A DNA stretch of 43,999 nt from Nemertoderma westbladi (lineage: Eukaryota; Xenacoelomorpha; Nemertodermatida; Nemertodermatidae): NCBI GenBank assembly GCA_032718475.1, contig JAUCBJ010007801.1, positions 1 through 43,999 of the forward strand, written 5' to 3'. Of this stretch, positions 22,125-33,176 are shown in pieces (the stretch's first letter is position 1; every line of letters starts with the position of its first letter). Below the pieces are notes generated by a model. That model made no database searches and was not told where the DNA came from. It saw only the letters and a program-made list of their open reading frames with translations. Made by a program: the position numbers and the translations under genes.

Positions 22125-23143
22125 GTGACCACAAGCGGTTTACTCTCACAACTGAAAGATATAAGTATGAGAACCCTCCAGGAGAAATACCAGCTCGGTC
22201 TTCACCCGGGTCAACAAGGACCGCGTTCCTCAGTGGTACACCAGGCTGGGGTCGATAAATCGGCTACTGGAACAGAAGACAGAGAAGAAAGAAGAACCAA
22301 CCTGTTGAAATGTAAAAAGACACTAAAGATTGCTACAATGAACGCACGCACGCTGAAAGCACATAGCAAACAGGATGACATGGTCGCTCTGGCAATGGAA
22401 TATAACATCAACATCATCTGCATCCAAGAACATCGGATTTGCCATGAAGACACTGCCATGAAGTACAATGACATTGGAAATGGATGGATGTTAGTAACAA
22501 GCTCAGCAGTAAGAAACTCGGCCAATGCATCAATTGGTGGAGTAGGAATTCTGCTAAGCCCATTTGCACTTAAGACCCTAAATAACATCGAATCTATAAA
22601 TTCCAGATCACAACATTTGATAGGAATCCCAAGACAACAGTAATATGTTGCTACAGTCCAACCAATGCCTCAGAGCCTGAACAAGCAGTCAAGTTTTATG
22701 AAGATCTGACTGGACTTATAAAGGACATTCCGAAACACAATGTTAAAGTCATTGCTGGTGACCTGAATGCGCAAATTGGCCCAGAAGACATCAAGGGTTA
22801 CACCTATAACACCAGTTCTTATAGAAATGGGTACTTACTTTTAGACCTAATGGAAGAATGTGAATTGATACCAACAAACAACACATTCGAAAAGAGTAAG
22901 GGGAAGCTAAGGACCTTTCAATACCCTAATGGAACCAAAGCAAAACTGGATTACATCTTTAAGAACAAAAAGTGGAGAAACAGCATGATCAACTGCGAGG
23001 CATACAGCTCGTTGAACCTAAATGGTTCGGACCACAGAATTGTGACTGCAGAGATCAGACTCAGTTTGAGAGCAAGCAAACTAAGGACAAGCAAGCAAAT
23101 CAACTATGACTGGAAGAAACTAGGGACTGGGACTACTGCATAA
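22125..23143 (+). pseudogene. Retroelement family B endonuclease domain (frameshifted)
   Basis: APE-type endonuclease (endonuclease/exonuclease/phosphatase fold) of a non-LTR retrotransposon. Visible motifs in order: KIATMNARTL, IICIQEHR (catalytic glutamate), then after a frameshift near 22600 CCYSPTN, VIAGDLNAQIG, KLDYIF and GSDHRIV (catalytic histidine). Closest remembered relatives are the RTE-like or craniofacial-development-protein-2-like endonuclease frames common in invertebrate genomes. The frame is broken near 22600 and again near 23140, so it is inactive. Confidence 0.88.
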
Positions 23144-23803
23144 GAACCAAAACGGATTTCGACCAAGTAGATCAACAATAACTCAGATACTTGCACTACG
23201 GAGACTGATTGAAGGAATTAAGTTAAAGAATCTCCCCGCAGTCATGACTTTTGTGGACTTCAAGAAGGCATTTGACTCCATATATAGAGGTAAAATGCTT
23301 GAAATTCTAAGAGCTTATGGAATACCAGAAGTGGTGGCATTGGATTGTTATATTGTGACACAGAAACACAGGTACTCTCACCAGATGGTGAAATTGAGTT
23401 TTTCTCAATCCTGGCTGGCGTACTGCAAGGTGTCACATTAGCACCATTACTATTTGTAATAGTACTGGATCAGGCAATGAGGACGGCCACAAAGGGTGAA
23501 GATCTGGGATTCATACTTCAAGAACGCAGAAGTAGTAGATATCCGGCAACTACAGTCACAGACACCGACTTTGCGGATGACAACGCCAGCAGATGCACAG
23601 CTTCTACTAAATAAAGTGGAGAGGGCTGCTAAGGAGGTTGGATTGCATATAAATGCTACCAAGACCGAATTCATGACCTTTAATGTTGATGGAAACTTGA
23701 CAACCATTGATAATAATCAACCAAGGAAGGTCGATGACTTGCAGTACCTTGGATCATGGATAGAGAGTAGCAAAAAGGACATAGAAGTTAGGAAAGCAAA
23801 GGC
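23144..23803 (+). pseudogene. Retroelement family B reverse transcriptase (deleted and frameshifted)
   Basis: RT palm motifs are readable across frames: NGFRPSRST, MTFVDFKKAFDS, SILAGVLQGVTLAPLLFVIV, TDFADD (catalytic box, F in place of the usual Y) and KTEFMTFNVDG. The segment between the endonuclease and GFRPSRS is too short, so an internal deletion of the linker and early RT is likely. It is interrupted at 23806 by the TTA element. The sequence continues at 24801. Confidence 0.87.
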
Positions 23804-23806
23804 TTA

Positions 23807-24797
23807 GGGGCCATCCATAAATTACGTCACGTTTTTTAAAGACATTTTTGACCCCCCCCCCCCCTCCCCCCTTTCGTCACAAATCGTCACGAAATGGCTA
23901 CCCCCCCCCCCCCCTCCCCTATGTCACGTCACACTATATAAAATTAAATTATTACTCTTATATTATTAGAACAATAAATCTGGAATAAATTTGTCAACTA
24001 TAAACTATAGCTATAAACTAATATTACAAATTACAGTAATACGAGTTTTTCAGACATGCTCCCATGGGCACTGCAGGTGGTCTGTCATGCTTATAATGGC
24101 CATTGGTGGGGCATCAGCTACTGGGTATGTGTTCGCAGGGGATCGGCCTCCGCTTCGCAGGGCATTGCTTTCGCCGTGAGGACCAACCAGTGCATAATCT
24201 TGTACTTTGGCAGCCTCATGGAGTGAATAAGCATGGTGGTCAGCCCATGATATTCTTGAGACGCATTTTAAAATACACTGGACTTGAAGATGCGGATGAT
24301 CTAGCAAATGTCATGGGTGATATGGAGTTGTGGCGGCGCAATTTTGTCGACAAGCTGGCACAGCATTCTTAAAAATGCAGCTGCAATGCAGCACGCCGAT
24401 CCTAGTAGTAGTCGCAGGGGATTGATAATCAAAACGGGTTTTGGAACTACCGCTACCATGAAGGGATGTAAGATTTTTAGTAAAAATTTCGATGCAAAGT
24501 AAAGATGACATTCTTTACAAACACGCTCTCTAATTTTACCAATTATGGAAGGGCAGTAGAGGTCGTAAGGTAAGATTTTAATGGTTATCATTGGAAGAGG
24601 TAATAGTTTAATAGTAAACACGTTAATAGTATACAAGCATACACATTATGTATTTAATATATGTACAGTAATTTTATCGGAAACTTATAATGTGACGTCA
24701 CGATATTGCGGACACCCCTCCTCCCCCTCGTCACAAATCATCACGAAATACCAACCCCCCCCCCCTGTCCAGCGTGACGTCATTTATGGATGGCCCC
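23807..24797. mobile_element. TTA-flanked inverted-repeat element with internal poly-C (PIF/Harbinger-like)
   Basis: The termini are GGGGCCATCCATAAAT and its inverse, about 25 bp with one mismatch. The flanking TTA is duplicated (23804-23806 and 24798-24800). Comparison with the family B copy at 34222-34826 shows the empty site with one TTA-like triplet. Each end has C tracts and the direct repeat CGTCACAAATC(G/A)TCACGAAAT. Without the nested family A insertion the element is about 712 bp and non-coding. TTA duplications suggest PIF/Harbinger. Confidence 0.85.
24144..24411 (+). pseudogene. Retroelement family A, 268-bp fragment nested in the TTA element
   Basis: Begins CGGCCTCCGCTTCGCAGGGC and ends CCGATCCTAGTAGTAG. 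The frame segments DADDLANVMGDMELWRRNF and DKLAQHS are intact. It is flanked by an 11-bp duplication TCGCAGGGGAT (24133-24143 and 24412-24422). It is the youngest of the three nested layers. Confidence 0.92.
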
Positions 24798-24800
24798 TTA

Positions 24801-25312
24801 GGCAGCTCTATCAAAAATGGATACCATCTGGAAATCAGATCTCCCCAGGCACCTGAAGACTAAGTTCTTTCGAGCCACAGTGGAAAGTGTATTTTTATAC
24901 GGGGGATAGACCTGGACACTGACTAAAGCAATTGAACAACGAATTGATGGTTGCTACACAAGACTACTAAGGGCAGCCCTAAACATCAGCTGGAGACAAC
25001 ACATGACAAACGCCGAGCTTTATGGTACAATACCACCTGTATCAACCACCCTCCGTGAACGCAGATTAAGATTCAGTGGGCACTGCTGGCGAAGTAAAGA
25101 CGAGGTCATACCAGATCTACTTTTTGGCAACCAACTCATGGAAAGCGTAGTCGTGGACGACCGCCCATAACATATATAGATCAACTTGAAAGGGATACTG
25201 AACTTGGGAGAAACGAAATTGCGACAACTATGGAGAATCGGGAAGCCTGGAAGGATCTCATTTCCACTGTCAGAGTTCGCTCGACCTAGTAGTAGTAGTA
25301 GTAGTTTATATT
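24801..25312 (+). pseudogene. Retroelement family B, C-terminal end and 3' UTR
   Basis: Continuation of the RT frame after the insertion: LGSS-type junction, FRATVESVFLYG, RLLRAALNISW, NAELYGTIPPVST, RRLRFSGHCWRSKDE, ending in REAWKDLIS, and then CTCGACC followed by five TAG repeats. An in-frame stop occurs after the TATACGGGGGATAG segment (about 24907). The TAG tail is the 3' end. Confidence 0.85.
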
Positions 25313-25335
25313 TAATTTGTTTTTTTTTAGTACGT

Positions 25336-25680
25336 AAAACAATCTTTACCTGCGATCATTTTCAGAGCTAGCTGGTTGATAAACTGGTTAGAGCTGCACT
25401 CACTGATGAGGTCTGATAGGCCGAAACGCGCGTCTCTAACGATGGTTCAACCCGCGGTGACTTGCTTCCATATTTAATCTATGAAATCGTATTAGAATAT
25501 CATCAATTAATTTTGACAATTTCATTACTTTGAATGTGGATTGAACGAACCACTAATTGTATTTTTAAGGTTAGAGTTTATTGCGAAAAATTTAATGTTC
25601 AGTGTTACATGTTATGTGGTGCTTCATCAGACTTCGACTGGGGTACAGGATAGAGGAAACTGAATAAAAACAATAAGGGG
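25336..25680 (+). mobile_element. Hammerhead-bearing repeat, copy 2, left part
   Basis: Homologous to 14265-14640. It is interrupted at 25680/25681 by an LTR-like element and resumes at 26907. Confidence 0.78.
25403..25434 (+). ncRNA. Hammerhead ribozyme core, copy 2
   Basis: Core identical to copy 1 (CTGATGA, stem II GGTC/GGCC, GAAA, palindromic GCGC, GTC). Here stem I is better: GTTAGA (25387-25392) pairs with TCTAAC (25435-25440) immediately after the predicted cleavage point. Confidence 0.8.
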
Positions 25681-26901
25681 TGTAAAAGCTTTTGTGGGAT
25701 AACTGATACGTTTGCCTTTGCTGGCCAGTTCCCCCCCAGTCGCTAGAATACTCTCAAAGGGATTTATAACTAAAATAGTGCAAGCTACCAGCTTATTGGC
25801 TGATGTGCTGTACGGAGATATCTGGGCTCAGTTTAATCGGCCAACTAGCTTAGAGAGGTTGCCTTAGCCTTGCTGTCCGTATCGGCCAATAGAATTTGAG
25901 TGGGCGTTAATTTCGACCTATCCCAGAGCTACTGAACTGAATTTCCTATCTCACTGCTCATCCTCTGTGTTGGACGGGAGCTTCGGGGAATAAGGGTATT
26001 TGGTATACTCGTATAGTACTAGTAGTCATATGATTTTATATGATTCTGTTGTTGTGTTCCCATTTTCGCCATAACACCGGCTTTTTGGGAAGAACTCTAG
26101 TAAAACTGCTTGAATTATCGAAAGTATAAACTGTTACCTAATTAACTAACTAATCGAATCCTCACGAATCTTAACTTAACTAATCAATCTTAACTCACTA
26201 TTAATCATATTGTTTGTACTGTTATTTACCGTCAGTTATTAATTGTATCTATTTGTTGATGGAAATATTGCTCTTTGGATAATACGGATAAATCACCCAA
26301 ATTTCCCAATTTTCTTGATACACTACAGGTTAGAGAGACGGGCTATATATATAACAATTGCGATTTATATTAATGTGGTGTGTATTGAATCTAATGTTAT
26401 TTAGCAGACCCTACATGAGTCAATTACTGCTCTCTTTATGTGTGATCAAATATACTGACGGTCGGCAGAATAGTGTGCATGATTGTGATTGGTAACAAAG
26501 TATTTCCTAAAGAATACGCTTTATACTTTAATCATAAGCGGTATCGTTGCGTTTAGTATAAGTCCTAGTTCTGTTTAAATAGATAGAGCGCCACGTCCTA
26601 AAGGAACTGTTAATATTTCCCGAAAGCCAATAATATCTGTCAGAAATTAATTATTAACGATCTATCGAATAATACAGTAAGTTTACACTGCAACCTTACA
26701 CTGCAATAATAAAATTTAAGCATCCGAATTCAGCCTCCCGGGTGTAGATCCATCGGGTGAATGATCGCGCATGGGCTGACTTCGGCTAATGTTTTGTGTA
26801 TTAGCATAAATTGTTGTCGTATGCTAAAGGTGTTTTAATTAACTAAAAGACATATAAATTTTGGCAGGTTAAACTGCTAAAGGTCTTCAAAAGCGCGAAC
26901 A
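25681..26901. mobile_element. Solo-LTR-like element, copy 2 (1221 bp, inverse orientation to copy 1)
   Basis: Begins TGTAAAAGCTTTTGTGG and ends AAAAGCGCGAACA, the inverse of copy 1. Flanked by AGGGG at 25676-25680 and 26902-26906. Removing it rejoins the hammerhead repeat exactly, so insertion and duplication are both verified inside the window. No coding frame. Confidence 0.85.
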
Positions 26902-26906
26902 AGGGG

Positions 26907-27085
26907 AGCACGGTTCAAAGACAGGACAGTGGACCTACGATTCATCTACTATCACTATTACTAAAAATTCTTAATCCAATTTTAAAAAAATCCAAAATAT
27001 CAGATCATAATGTGGAAATAGTTAAATAAATTCAGAAACAGTTCTTAAATAAAATTAAATTGAAATACAAACACTTGGATTAAAA
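26907..27085 (+). mobile_element. Hammerhead-bearing repeat, copy 2, right part
   Basis: Continues the repeat from AGCACGGTTCAAAGAC to CACTTGGATTAAAA, matching 14597-14770. Confidence 0.78.
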
Positions 27086-27171
27086 CTTAACATAAATGCA
27101 ATTACGGATAAGGATGTCACAGTTAGAGTTACTTTGAGTTAGGGTCCTTAGCCGTTCCAGTGAAAATGATC

Positions 27172-27590
27172 AATAACCGGGCCTCACCGCGGCAAATATA
27201 TAAGTTGAATAACTGGGCCCCACCGCGGCAAATATATAAGTTTAATAACTGGGCGCTCACCGCGGTAAATATATTAGTTGAATAACTGGACTCTTACCGC
27301 GGCAAATATATAAGTTGAATAACTGGACCCTTACCGCGGCAAATATATAAGTTGAATAACTGGGCCCCATCGCGGCATATAAGATGAATAACTTGGCCCC
27401 ACCGCGGCAAATATATAAGTTGAATAACTGGGTCCCACCGCGGCAAATAAGTTGAATAACTGGGCCACACCGCGGAAAATATATAAGTTGAATAACTGGG
27501 CCCAACCGCGGCAAATAAGTTGAATAACTGGGCCCCACCGCGGAAAATATATAAGTTGAATAACTGGGCCCTACCACGGCAAACATTATA
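27172..27590 (+). repeat. 36-bp minisatellite with CCGCGG
   Basis: About eleven units of CCGCGGCAAATATATAAG + TTGAATAACTGGGCCCCA. Several units lack the 8-bp ATATATAA-type segment and measure 28 bp. The long minus-strand frame across it is a by-product of the repeat. Confidence 0.93.
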
Positions 27591-27640
27591 TTTGGGGTTT
27601 CCGAGTCTACATATTTATGTATATTCATGTATATTTATGG

Positions 27641-27774
27641 ATATCCATCGCCTAACTAACCATCAGTCAGCAAGATATCAGCCGATTTCCATTGCCTAAC
27701 TAACCAACAGTCAGCAGGATATCAGCCGATTTACATTGCCTAACTAACTAAGTCAGCAGGATATCAGCCGTTGT
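27641..27774 (+). repeat. 44-bp tandem repeat, three units
   Basis: Three units of GCCTAACTAACCA / GTCAGCAGGATATCAGCCG. The third is slightly shortened. Confidence 0.88.
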
Positions 27775-28205
27775 CTTTGATGTAACTTCGAAGGCACACA
27801 AACTCCAAGTGGTTGGTTGAATCGGCGGTAAGCTTCCCGGATATGTTGGCATAGCAACGGGGTAGCCAATGACGATTCGCATACATTAGCTGATCCAGCA
27901 TTATCATCCATTACTTTCTTTTGAACTGAAACATAAAGTTAAATGTTTAAAAAAAACAAGCGAGTTAACTATTAATTTCTAAATTAGAATGAAAATTATT
28001 ATAATAATATTAATGTAAGAACCAAGTTACATGCTAGAGTTGTAGTAGATGTGCTGTAATGAACGCACGTAAACAAAAGCAAGCAACAATCGTAAGTTCA
28101 TGAAATAATATAGCACCGATCCCAAACAATGTGACTATTCTAGAACGTCACAATGTACCCTAGGTGCATTCATTCGGTAGTGTACAAGTTGCAAATTTAC
28201 CATTC
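27775..28205. other. Spacer
   Basis: No feature recognised up to the LTR element. Confidence 0.5.
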
Positions 28206-28210
28206 TTTAT

Positions 28211-28475
28211 AGTGGGGTTATATCATAATAACCAAACATAATAATGAATAAAATACCTTTTATTTTATTGAGACCGTTGTAGGCCTATATATTCCGTCAT
28301 TACCTGATTACTGCCTCAGTACAACACGGGACGGGACATCGGTGTCCAACGACCTAGAATAAGCTAACCTATATAGCAGTATATTGTACTGCCTGTATGT
28401 ATTTTAACAGCACCGCCATCATAGTTCCATACTGTATAAATCCCATACTGTACGTTATTTACGGGAACAACCACA
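28211..28475 (-). repeat. Gypsy element 3' LTR (265 bp)
   Basis: On the minus strand it begins TGTGGTTGTTCCCG and ends near AACCCCACT. It matches the two parts of the right LTR closely. Confidence 0.92.
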
Positions 28476-28499
28476 CCCTCCCTCGAGCTCCAACGGAGT

Positions 28500-29320
28500 T
28501 TATATAGTTATAGGCGCCGAGGTGGGCGTCGCTGCTGAGTAGGGTATCAGCTGGGGGTGCGCTGTCGGATTGCGCGGGTGTGGGTTAATTGGGGGGTCCC
28601 AAGAAACAGTTTTTTGGGCCTGGGTGGGTCGACGTCCGCCACAGACTGGGGATCACGGGAGCCTGGCGTCGCAGGGTTGTCCAGAACCACTGGATGTGCA
28701 GGAGTAGTGCTGGTGAGTGGTGGGGATGTGGAGTCACGCAGGAGGAATCTGCGGTTCTAAGATATGGTATGGCCAGAGGGTGTCTGGACGGAAAAGCGCC
28801 AGTGGGGACCAGCCTCGACAACGGTCCACTTGCGGTCCCAATGGTGGGAGTGGGGGTCCTGGACCACAACAGGGTCATTAACCACAAGAGGTGGTAGGTC
28901 TGTGCCGCCTAGTTATAATCGGCAATTTTAGCGCAGTGCAGGGGAGGTGTAAGCGTGTCCAGGCGGCGCCTGGTGGTCAGCGCGGAAGGCACTGTGGTGC
29001 GCTGGAACACGGGTCCAGAGGGGGTGGCCGTAGACGATTTGTGTGGGGGATAATCCTGTTTCCCGCGGGCTGTTCCTGAGAGCCAGGAGGCCGTCAGCGA
29101 ACGCTAGAGAGTCGGGGTGGCCGCCAGTCTTACCGAGAAGGCTTTCCAAAGCCTTGACGGCTGCTTCGGCATGCCCGTTGCCCCGTGGATACTCAGCAGA
29201 TGAAGTGACTGGGGTAACACCCCAGTCAGCGAGGTTAGCAGACCATGGCACTGGCTGTAAGGGGGGTACTGCCATCCGACAGCAGGCGGGTCAGAATCCC
29301 ATAGCACGAGAACCACTTTT
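28500..29320 (-). pseudogene. Gypsy integrase (core partly deleted) and C-terminal domain
   Basis: Readable pieces: KKWFSCYGI, LLSDG (second catalytic D, about 29274), ADWGVTPVTSSAEYPRGNGHAEAAVK (shown in parts; catalytic E about 29167), ALRNSPRETGLSPTQIVYG, then WDRKWTVVEAG and SYRRFLLRD of the C-terminal domain. The D-E spacing is about 35 residues as expected. The zinc-binding N terminus and first catalytic D are missing between RNase H and this segment, so there is a large internal deletion plus frameshifts. Confidence 0.85.
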
Positions 29321-29399
29321 TCAGGGAGTTAATGGTGTTGACAGTGGAAGGGGTGCCGGAGAAGGAATTGCGATCCAGCGATCGACGGGGGTTCGTGAT

Positions 29400-29860
29400 A
29401 GCGCGTCGGCGATGGAGTGAGATTTCCCTTTAGCCCAGCTGGTCTGGAAGTTGTATGGGGCCCGCTCAGATTTCAGCCATTGAATCCTGGCATTCTCCAC
29501 CTTGGAAAAGTTTTTCCGGTACAGTCGCATAGCAGGACTCCATCTGAGAAATGAACCTAGACCCACACTCCATGAGACGCCCGTCTGTTCCATGGTGTTG
29601 TAAAAGGGCATAGCCAAGCCCTTTGAGCCTAGAGGCATCGGTTACAAGTTTTTGTTTCGAGAGAAATATCGAAAGGGGCGAGCACATTGAACTGAGTGCA
29701 TCCTTTGTGGCCTCATAGGCTCGTGAGTGGTCTGAGTTCCAGATATATGGAGATTTCGCTGACAATAGCGGATGCTGAGGCAGGAGCATCTGTAAAATCT
29801 CGGCGGAGAATGGAGCTAACTGCTCCACCAATCCAATGAAGGAGCAGAGATCGGTGAGGC
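29400..29860 (-). pseudogene. Gypsy RNase H domain
   Basis: Motifs LVTDASRLKGLGYALLQHH, CGSRFISQMESCYATVPEKL and, near the end, KSHSIADALSRTP, all typical of the Ty3/Gypsy RNase H and tether. A frameshift near 29480 breaks the frame. Confidence 0.87.
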
Positions 29861-30810
29861 TCTCGGGGCGGGGAAAGGAGGCGATGGCGGATAGTTTGGT
29901 GGGATCAGCACGGATTCCATCAGCCCCCACAAGGTAGCCCCCACATTTAACTTGGGATTTGGCGATCTGGACCTTGTTTGGGTGTAAGCAGTTCCCCTTA
30001 GAGTGGCAGCGCTCCAAGAAGTGTTGGATTGATACCAGGTTTTCCTTCAGGGTGCTGTCATACAGACAGATATGGGGGGGGGGGGGGGGGGGGGGGGGAA
30101 CTGGACGCAATAAAAAGTCATCCCTATCCACAGGAAATTCAACACAAATAACAGATGATTACTCTCAAAAATAAAACTGTAACCTGTTCTATTGTGTTTA
30201 GATTATTGTTTTGGTTATGTCACTGTAACCTGCTCCTTTCCATAAATTGATAATTTAATGTTGAGGGGGGATATTAATTCACCAAGGCGGGTTTTGCGTC
30301 CAGTCCCCCCCCCCCCCCCTGTCTCATGTCTCCATACAGTAGTACAAGTACATCATCAACGATTTTCAACATCCTGGGAATACCTTCTAGCGCTATATAT
30401 GTCGCCCCACTGATTAAACTCATCTCCAGATGAGATTAAACCCATCACGCCCCGTGTGTGCTTGAACCACCCCCATGGCGTGACAAAGGCGGTTAATAGC
30501 TGGGATTCGGGATCCAGGGGACCTGCCAGTAGCTATGGGTGGCATCAAACACAGAAAAGAACTTCGCAGTTCGGGAAATCTCTGCGATTTTGAGGCGAGG
30601 GTTCGGTGTTGGGTAATAGGGTCGCTTGACTTGAGAATTTAGTCCACACAAGTCCACGCAAAGTCGGAGTTTGCCATTGGGCTTGCGGGTGACAGTTAGT
30701 GGATGGGCCCAGTCTGTGGGTTCCTCTACCCACTGTATAATATTGCAGCGCACTAAGCTGTCTAGGAGGGTTTTCACTTCCTCCCATAGGGTCATAGCGA
30801 TTGGCCTTGC
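29861..30810 (-). pseudogene. Gypsy reverse transcriptase, split by a MITE
   Basis: N-terminal motifs WAHPLTVTRKPNGKLRLCVD and FFSVFDATHSYWQVP, the catalytic KIVDDVLV (VDD at about 30352-30360) and, past the MITE, HFLERCHSKGNCLHPNKVQ and GIRADPTKLSAI. The MITE at 30074-30319 lies just after the catalytic box, and frameshifts occur upstream of it. Confidence 0.88.
30074..30319 (+). mobile_element. Poly-C MITE, complete copy in the Gypsy RT
   Basis: 246 bp. The left end is a 25-bp G run (30074-30098) followed by AACTGGACGCAA. The right end is TTTTGCGTCCAGT followed by a 15-bp C run. The termini are therefore inverted repeats capped by a homopolymer. The interior is shared with copies at 1858, 12331, 19485 and 39936. 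No coding capacity. Confidence 0.85.
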
Positions 30811-31350
30811 ACCCTTGACATGATGAGGTGTCGCCCCCTCTGAGTATTATGTTCATGGGTGGCCCCGGGATTATTAATAGAGGGGTGGCCTCATCGTCAA
30901 AACAGGGGTGGCCTCATCGTCATCGTCAAGGAGAGCCATTGCCGAAGATGCATCTACGTGGGATATGGACGACGGGGATATGGTTACCGTGGAGACCATG
31001 GTAGGCTGGGGAAAACTTGCAGGAAGGTTCCCCAGATCCTGACAAACCGATTTCGAAAGGATCAGCCCCTGGATTTCTGGTGAAATGACAATTTCAGTTC
31101 TCGAGGGTATTATTTCCAGTGGAAAAACTTGCGGGTAAGCGACCATTAGTTTCTATTGGTAGACCATCGGAGGTGACCAAATCCATGTTAGAGGATAGAA
31201 GTAGATCCTTTTTGTTTCCCCCCAGATCATGGAAGAGGTCTTCATTTAGAAGAGTTGCTGCCAAGCCATTGTCAGGAAGCCCATGTTGGATTTGTCCCAA
31301 TAGTTTACCAGTATAGGGGTTAGCGAGAGATACTGCAAGTTTCGAGTTTA
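30811..31350 (-). pseudogene. Gypsy protease region
   Basis: The segment GLPDNGLAATLL followed by NEDLFHDLGG occupies the position of the retropepsin active site, but the usual DTG reads DNG (about 31265-31273), a probable inactivating change. The remainder of the region up to RT is a poorly conserved linker. Confidence 0.7.
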
Positions 31351-31448
31351 TATATAGCATCTCTGTATTCCAAGCGGTTGATTGAAGTACGAGAAAGAAC
31401 CGTGTGGACAGAAGACCTGGTGGGTTTCTTTGCTGAACCACCAGATCT

Positions 31449-32723
31449 GCACATCTTTTTGTAGTGGCCAGTTTTACCGCAACCATAGCATATTACCCCT
31501 CTGGTGGGGCAGGTAGCTCCTAGATGTTGTTCGTGCCCACAGTTTCTGCAATTGCAGGCGCGATCCCAATGCCCCTTGGATGTAGAAAATCTAGGAGCTG
31601 GTGCCGGGGTAGAGGGTTGGCCGGAAGACCTTCCGGGATGTTGGTTTCCAGCAGAGTGGCCCCTCCCACTGCCTGTACTGGGAGATCTTCCCAACGGAGT
31701 GGCATCTACCCAGTACTTGCGTATTCTTTGCACTGGGCTCGTAGTTCTGACATAGAGTTCGAGTTTCCTCCAGAGTGGGTCTGGGGAGTATTTTCAGCAG
31801 ATCTTGCTGGGTTTCGGTATCATATAAACCGACCAGAATTTGTGTGACGATTTGATTATCCCGGCATTCAGCAAACAGTTCAGCGTGTTTGGAAAGATGT
31901 CTGAGGGCCCAGTAAAAATCGTCAAAGTTTTTGTTGGCACCCTGATGGCGTTCATTCCATTTGTGAAACTGCAAACAATCAAGCACGATACTCCGTTTGG
32001 CGCGAAGGTGCTGTTGCACTCTATCGAAGATGGCAGTTGTATCAACCGCATCGTCGTTTGGATCGAGCTACAGAGTGCGTTTGATGACATCTATAAGTCC
32101 GGGACCCAACGCAGTAATAAGAGTATGTACGAGTTCACCACGGGGACAATTCTCCGTGCTCTGATGGCAAAGGTTGCTGTCCCATGTCTCCCGCCAATGA
32201 TGGAAAGTGGGAAGTTCGATTGAGGTATTGAGTTAATCTAGGTTGCCGATGTTGATCATTCGCCTTCAGCCTTGGGGAGTTCCTGGTACTACGAGGTTTG
32301 GTTGAGGTTGACCAAACTGAACAACAAGGGTCTGGAATCGTGCATCTGCTGAGGCTTCTTGAGCGTTTTCTTCTGAATGGCATTGCTCTTCCCAGTATTC
32401 TCGTTGTTGATTTTCTAGGCGGCATTGAGCCGCCCCCTGTTGCTGCGCCATAAACTGCATAAGTTTAGCGAGGCTAGGTTGAGCCTCGGTAGGCTGTTTG
32501 TAAAAGGTTTCTTTGTTCGTATCCGAATCTTCCTCCATTTCGGCGATCCGAGCCCAGAGTTTTTTCCGAAGTGACGAGTGGATGGTCTCCCCTCGGTTGG
32601 AATACCCGCAGAGATGCAAAACTCGATCAGATCTTGCCGGTTGATTTGTTCCATATCCTCAGGAGAGAGTTGCATCCAATCTAAAACTGGAGGAGTTCCA
32701 GCGGTGGGTTGAACCTCGGCCAT
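31449..32723 (-). pseudogene. Gypsy gag with two zinc knuckles
   Basis: Starts MAEVQPTAGTPPV at 32723. The central part reads QFHKWNERHQGANKNFDDFYWAL and RDNQIVTQILVGLYD (shown in parts), typical of Gypsy gag. Near the end are two CCHC knuckles (31449-31556): CRNCGHEQHLGATC and CYGCGKTGHYKKMC. At least two frameshifts split it. Confidence 0.85.
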
Positions 32724-33113
32724 TATACCGGAGATAGTGGGGAAGTAGAACCATGACAGGACAGGACTGGCTGACGGCTGATTGTGTATCCGTCAGCAAC
32801 ACCCCACCTTTTTGGAGATTGCTGGAGCTCGTACCGCGTCAGGCAGTGAGCTCGTAGACGGAAATAGTCGTAGTCAGTTTACTCCACGTTCCGGCGGAAT
32901 AGCCACGGTTAAACGCGTGTGCGAGAGTCGCAGGTAGGCAGTCTACAGGTAACTCACAGCGCCATGTGGGGTTATATCATCATAACCAAATATAATAATG
33001 AATAAAATACCTTTTATTTTATTGAGACCGTTGTAGCTGTGGGGCGAGCCACGAAGTTGGCGGAGCCTTAGCGAATTGACACTGTTAGGGGGTGGGTCAA
33101 TTTATGCAAATAG

Positions 33114-33131
33114 TTGTCGTCGTCGTCGTTG

Positions 33132-33163
<32 letters not shown>

Positions 33164-33176
33164 GTCGTCGTCGTCA
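33114..33176 (+). repeat. CGT microsatellite
   Basis: About twenty TCG/CGT triplets with a few GTT interruptions. Confidence 0.95.

Noticed and set aside
22211-22588. 125-aa minus-strand frame
   Set aside because: Antisense to the endonuclease domain of family B.
27257-27628. 123-aa minus-strand frame
   Set aside because: It is the translation of the 36-bp minisatellite.
28557-29420. Plus-strand frames of about 60-125 aa over the Gypsy region
   Set aside because: The minus strand carries recognisable integrase and RNase H; the plus frames are shadows.
32946-32964. Assignment of a specific tRNA to the primer binding site
   Set aside because: The site begins TGGCGC but I could not match it to one tRNA 3' end with confidence.
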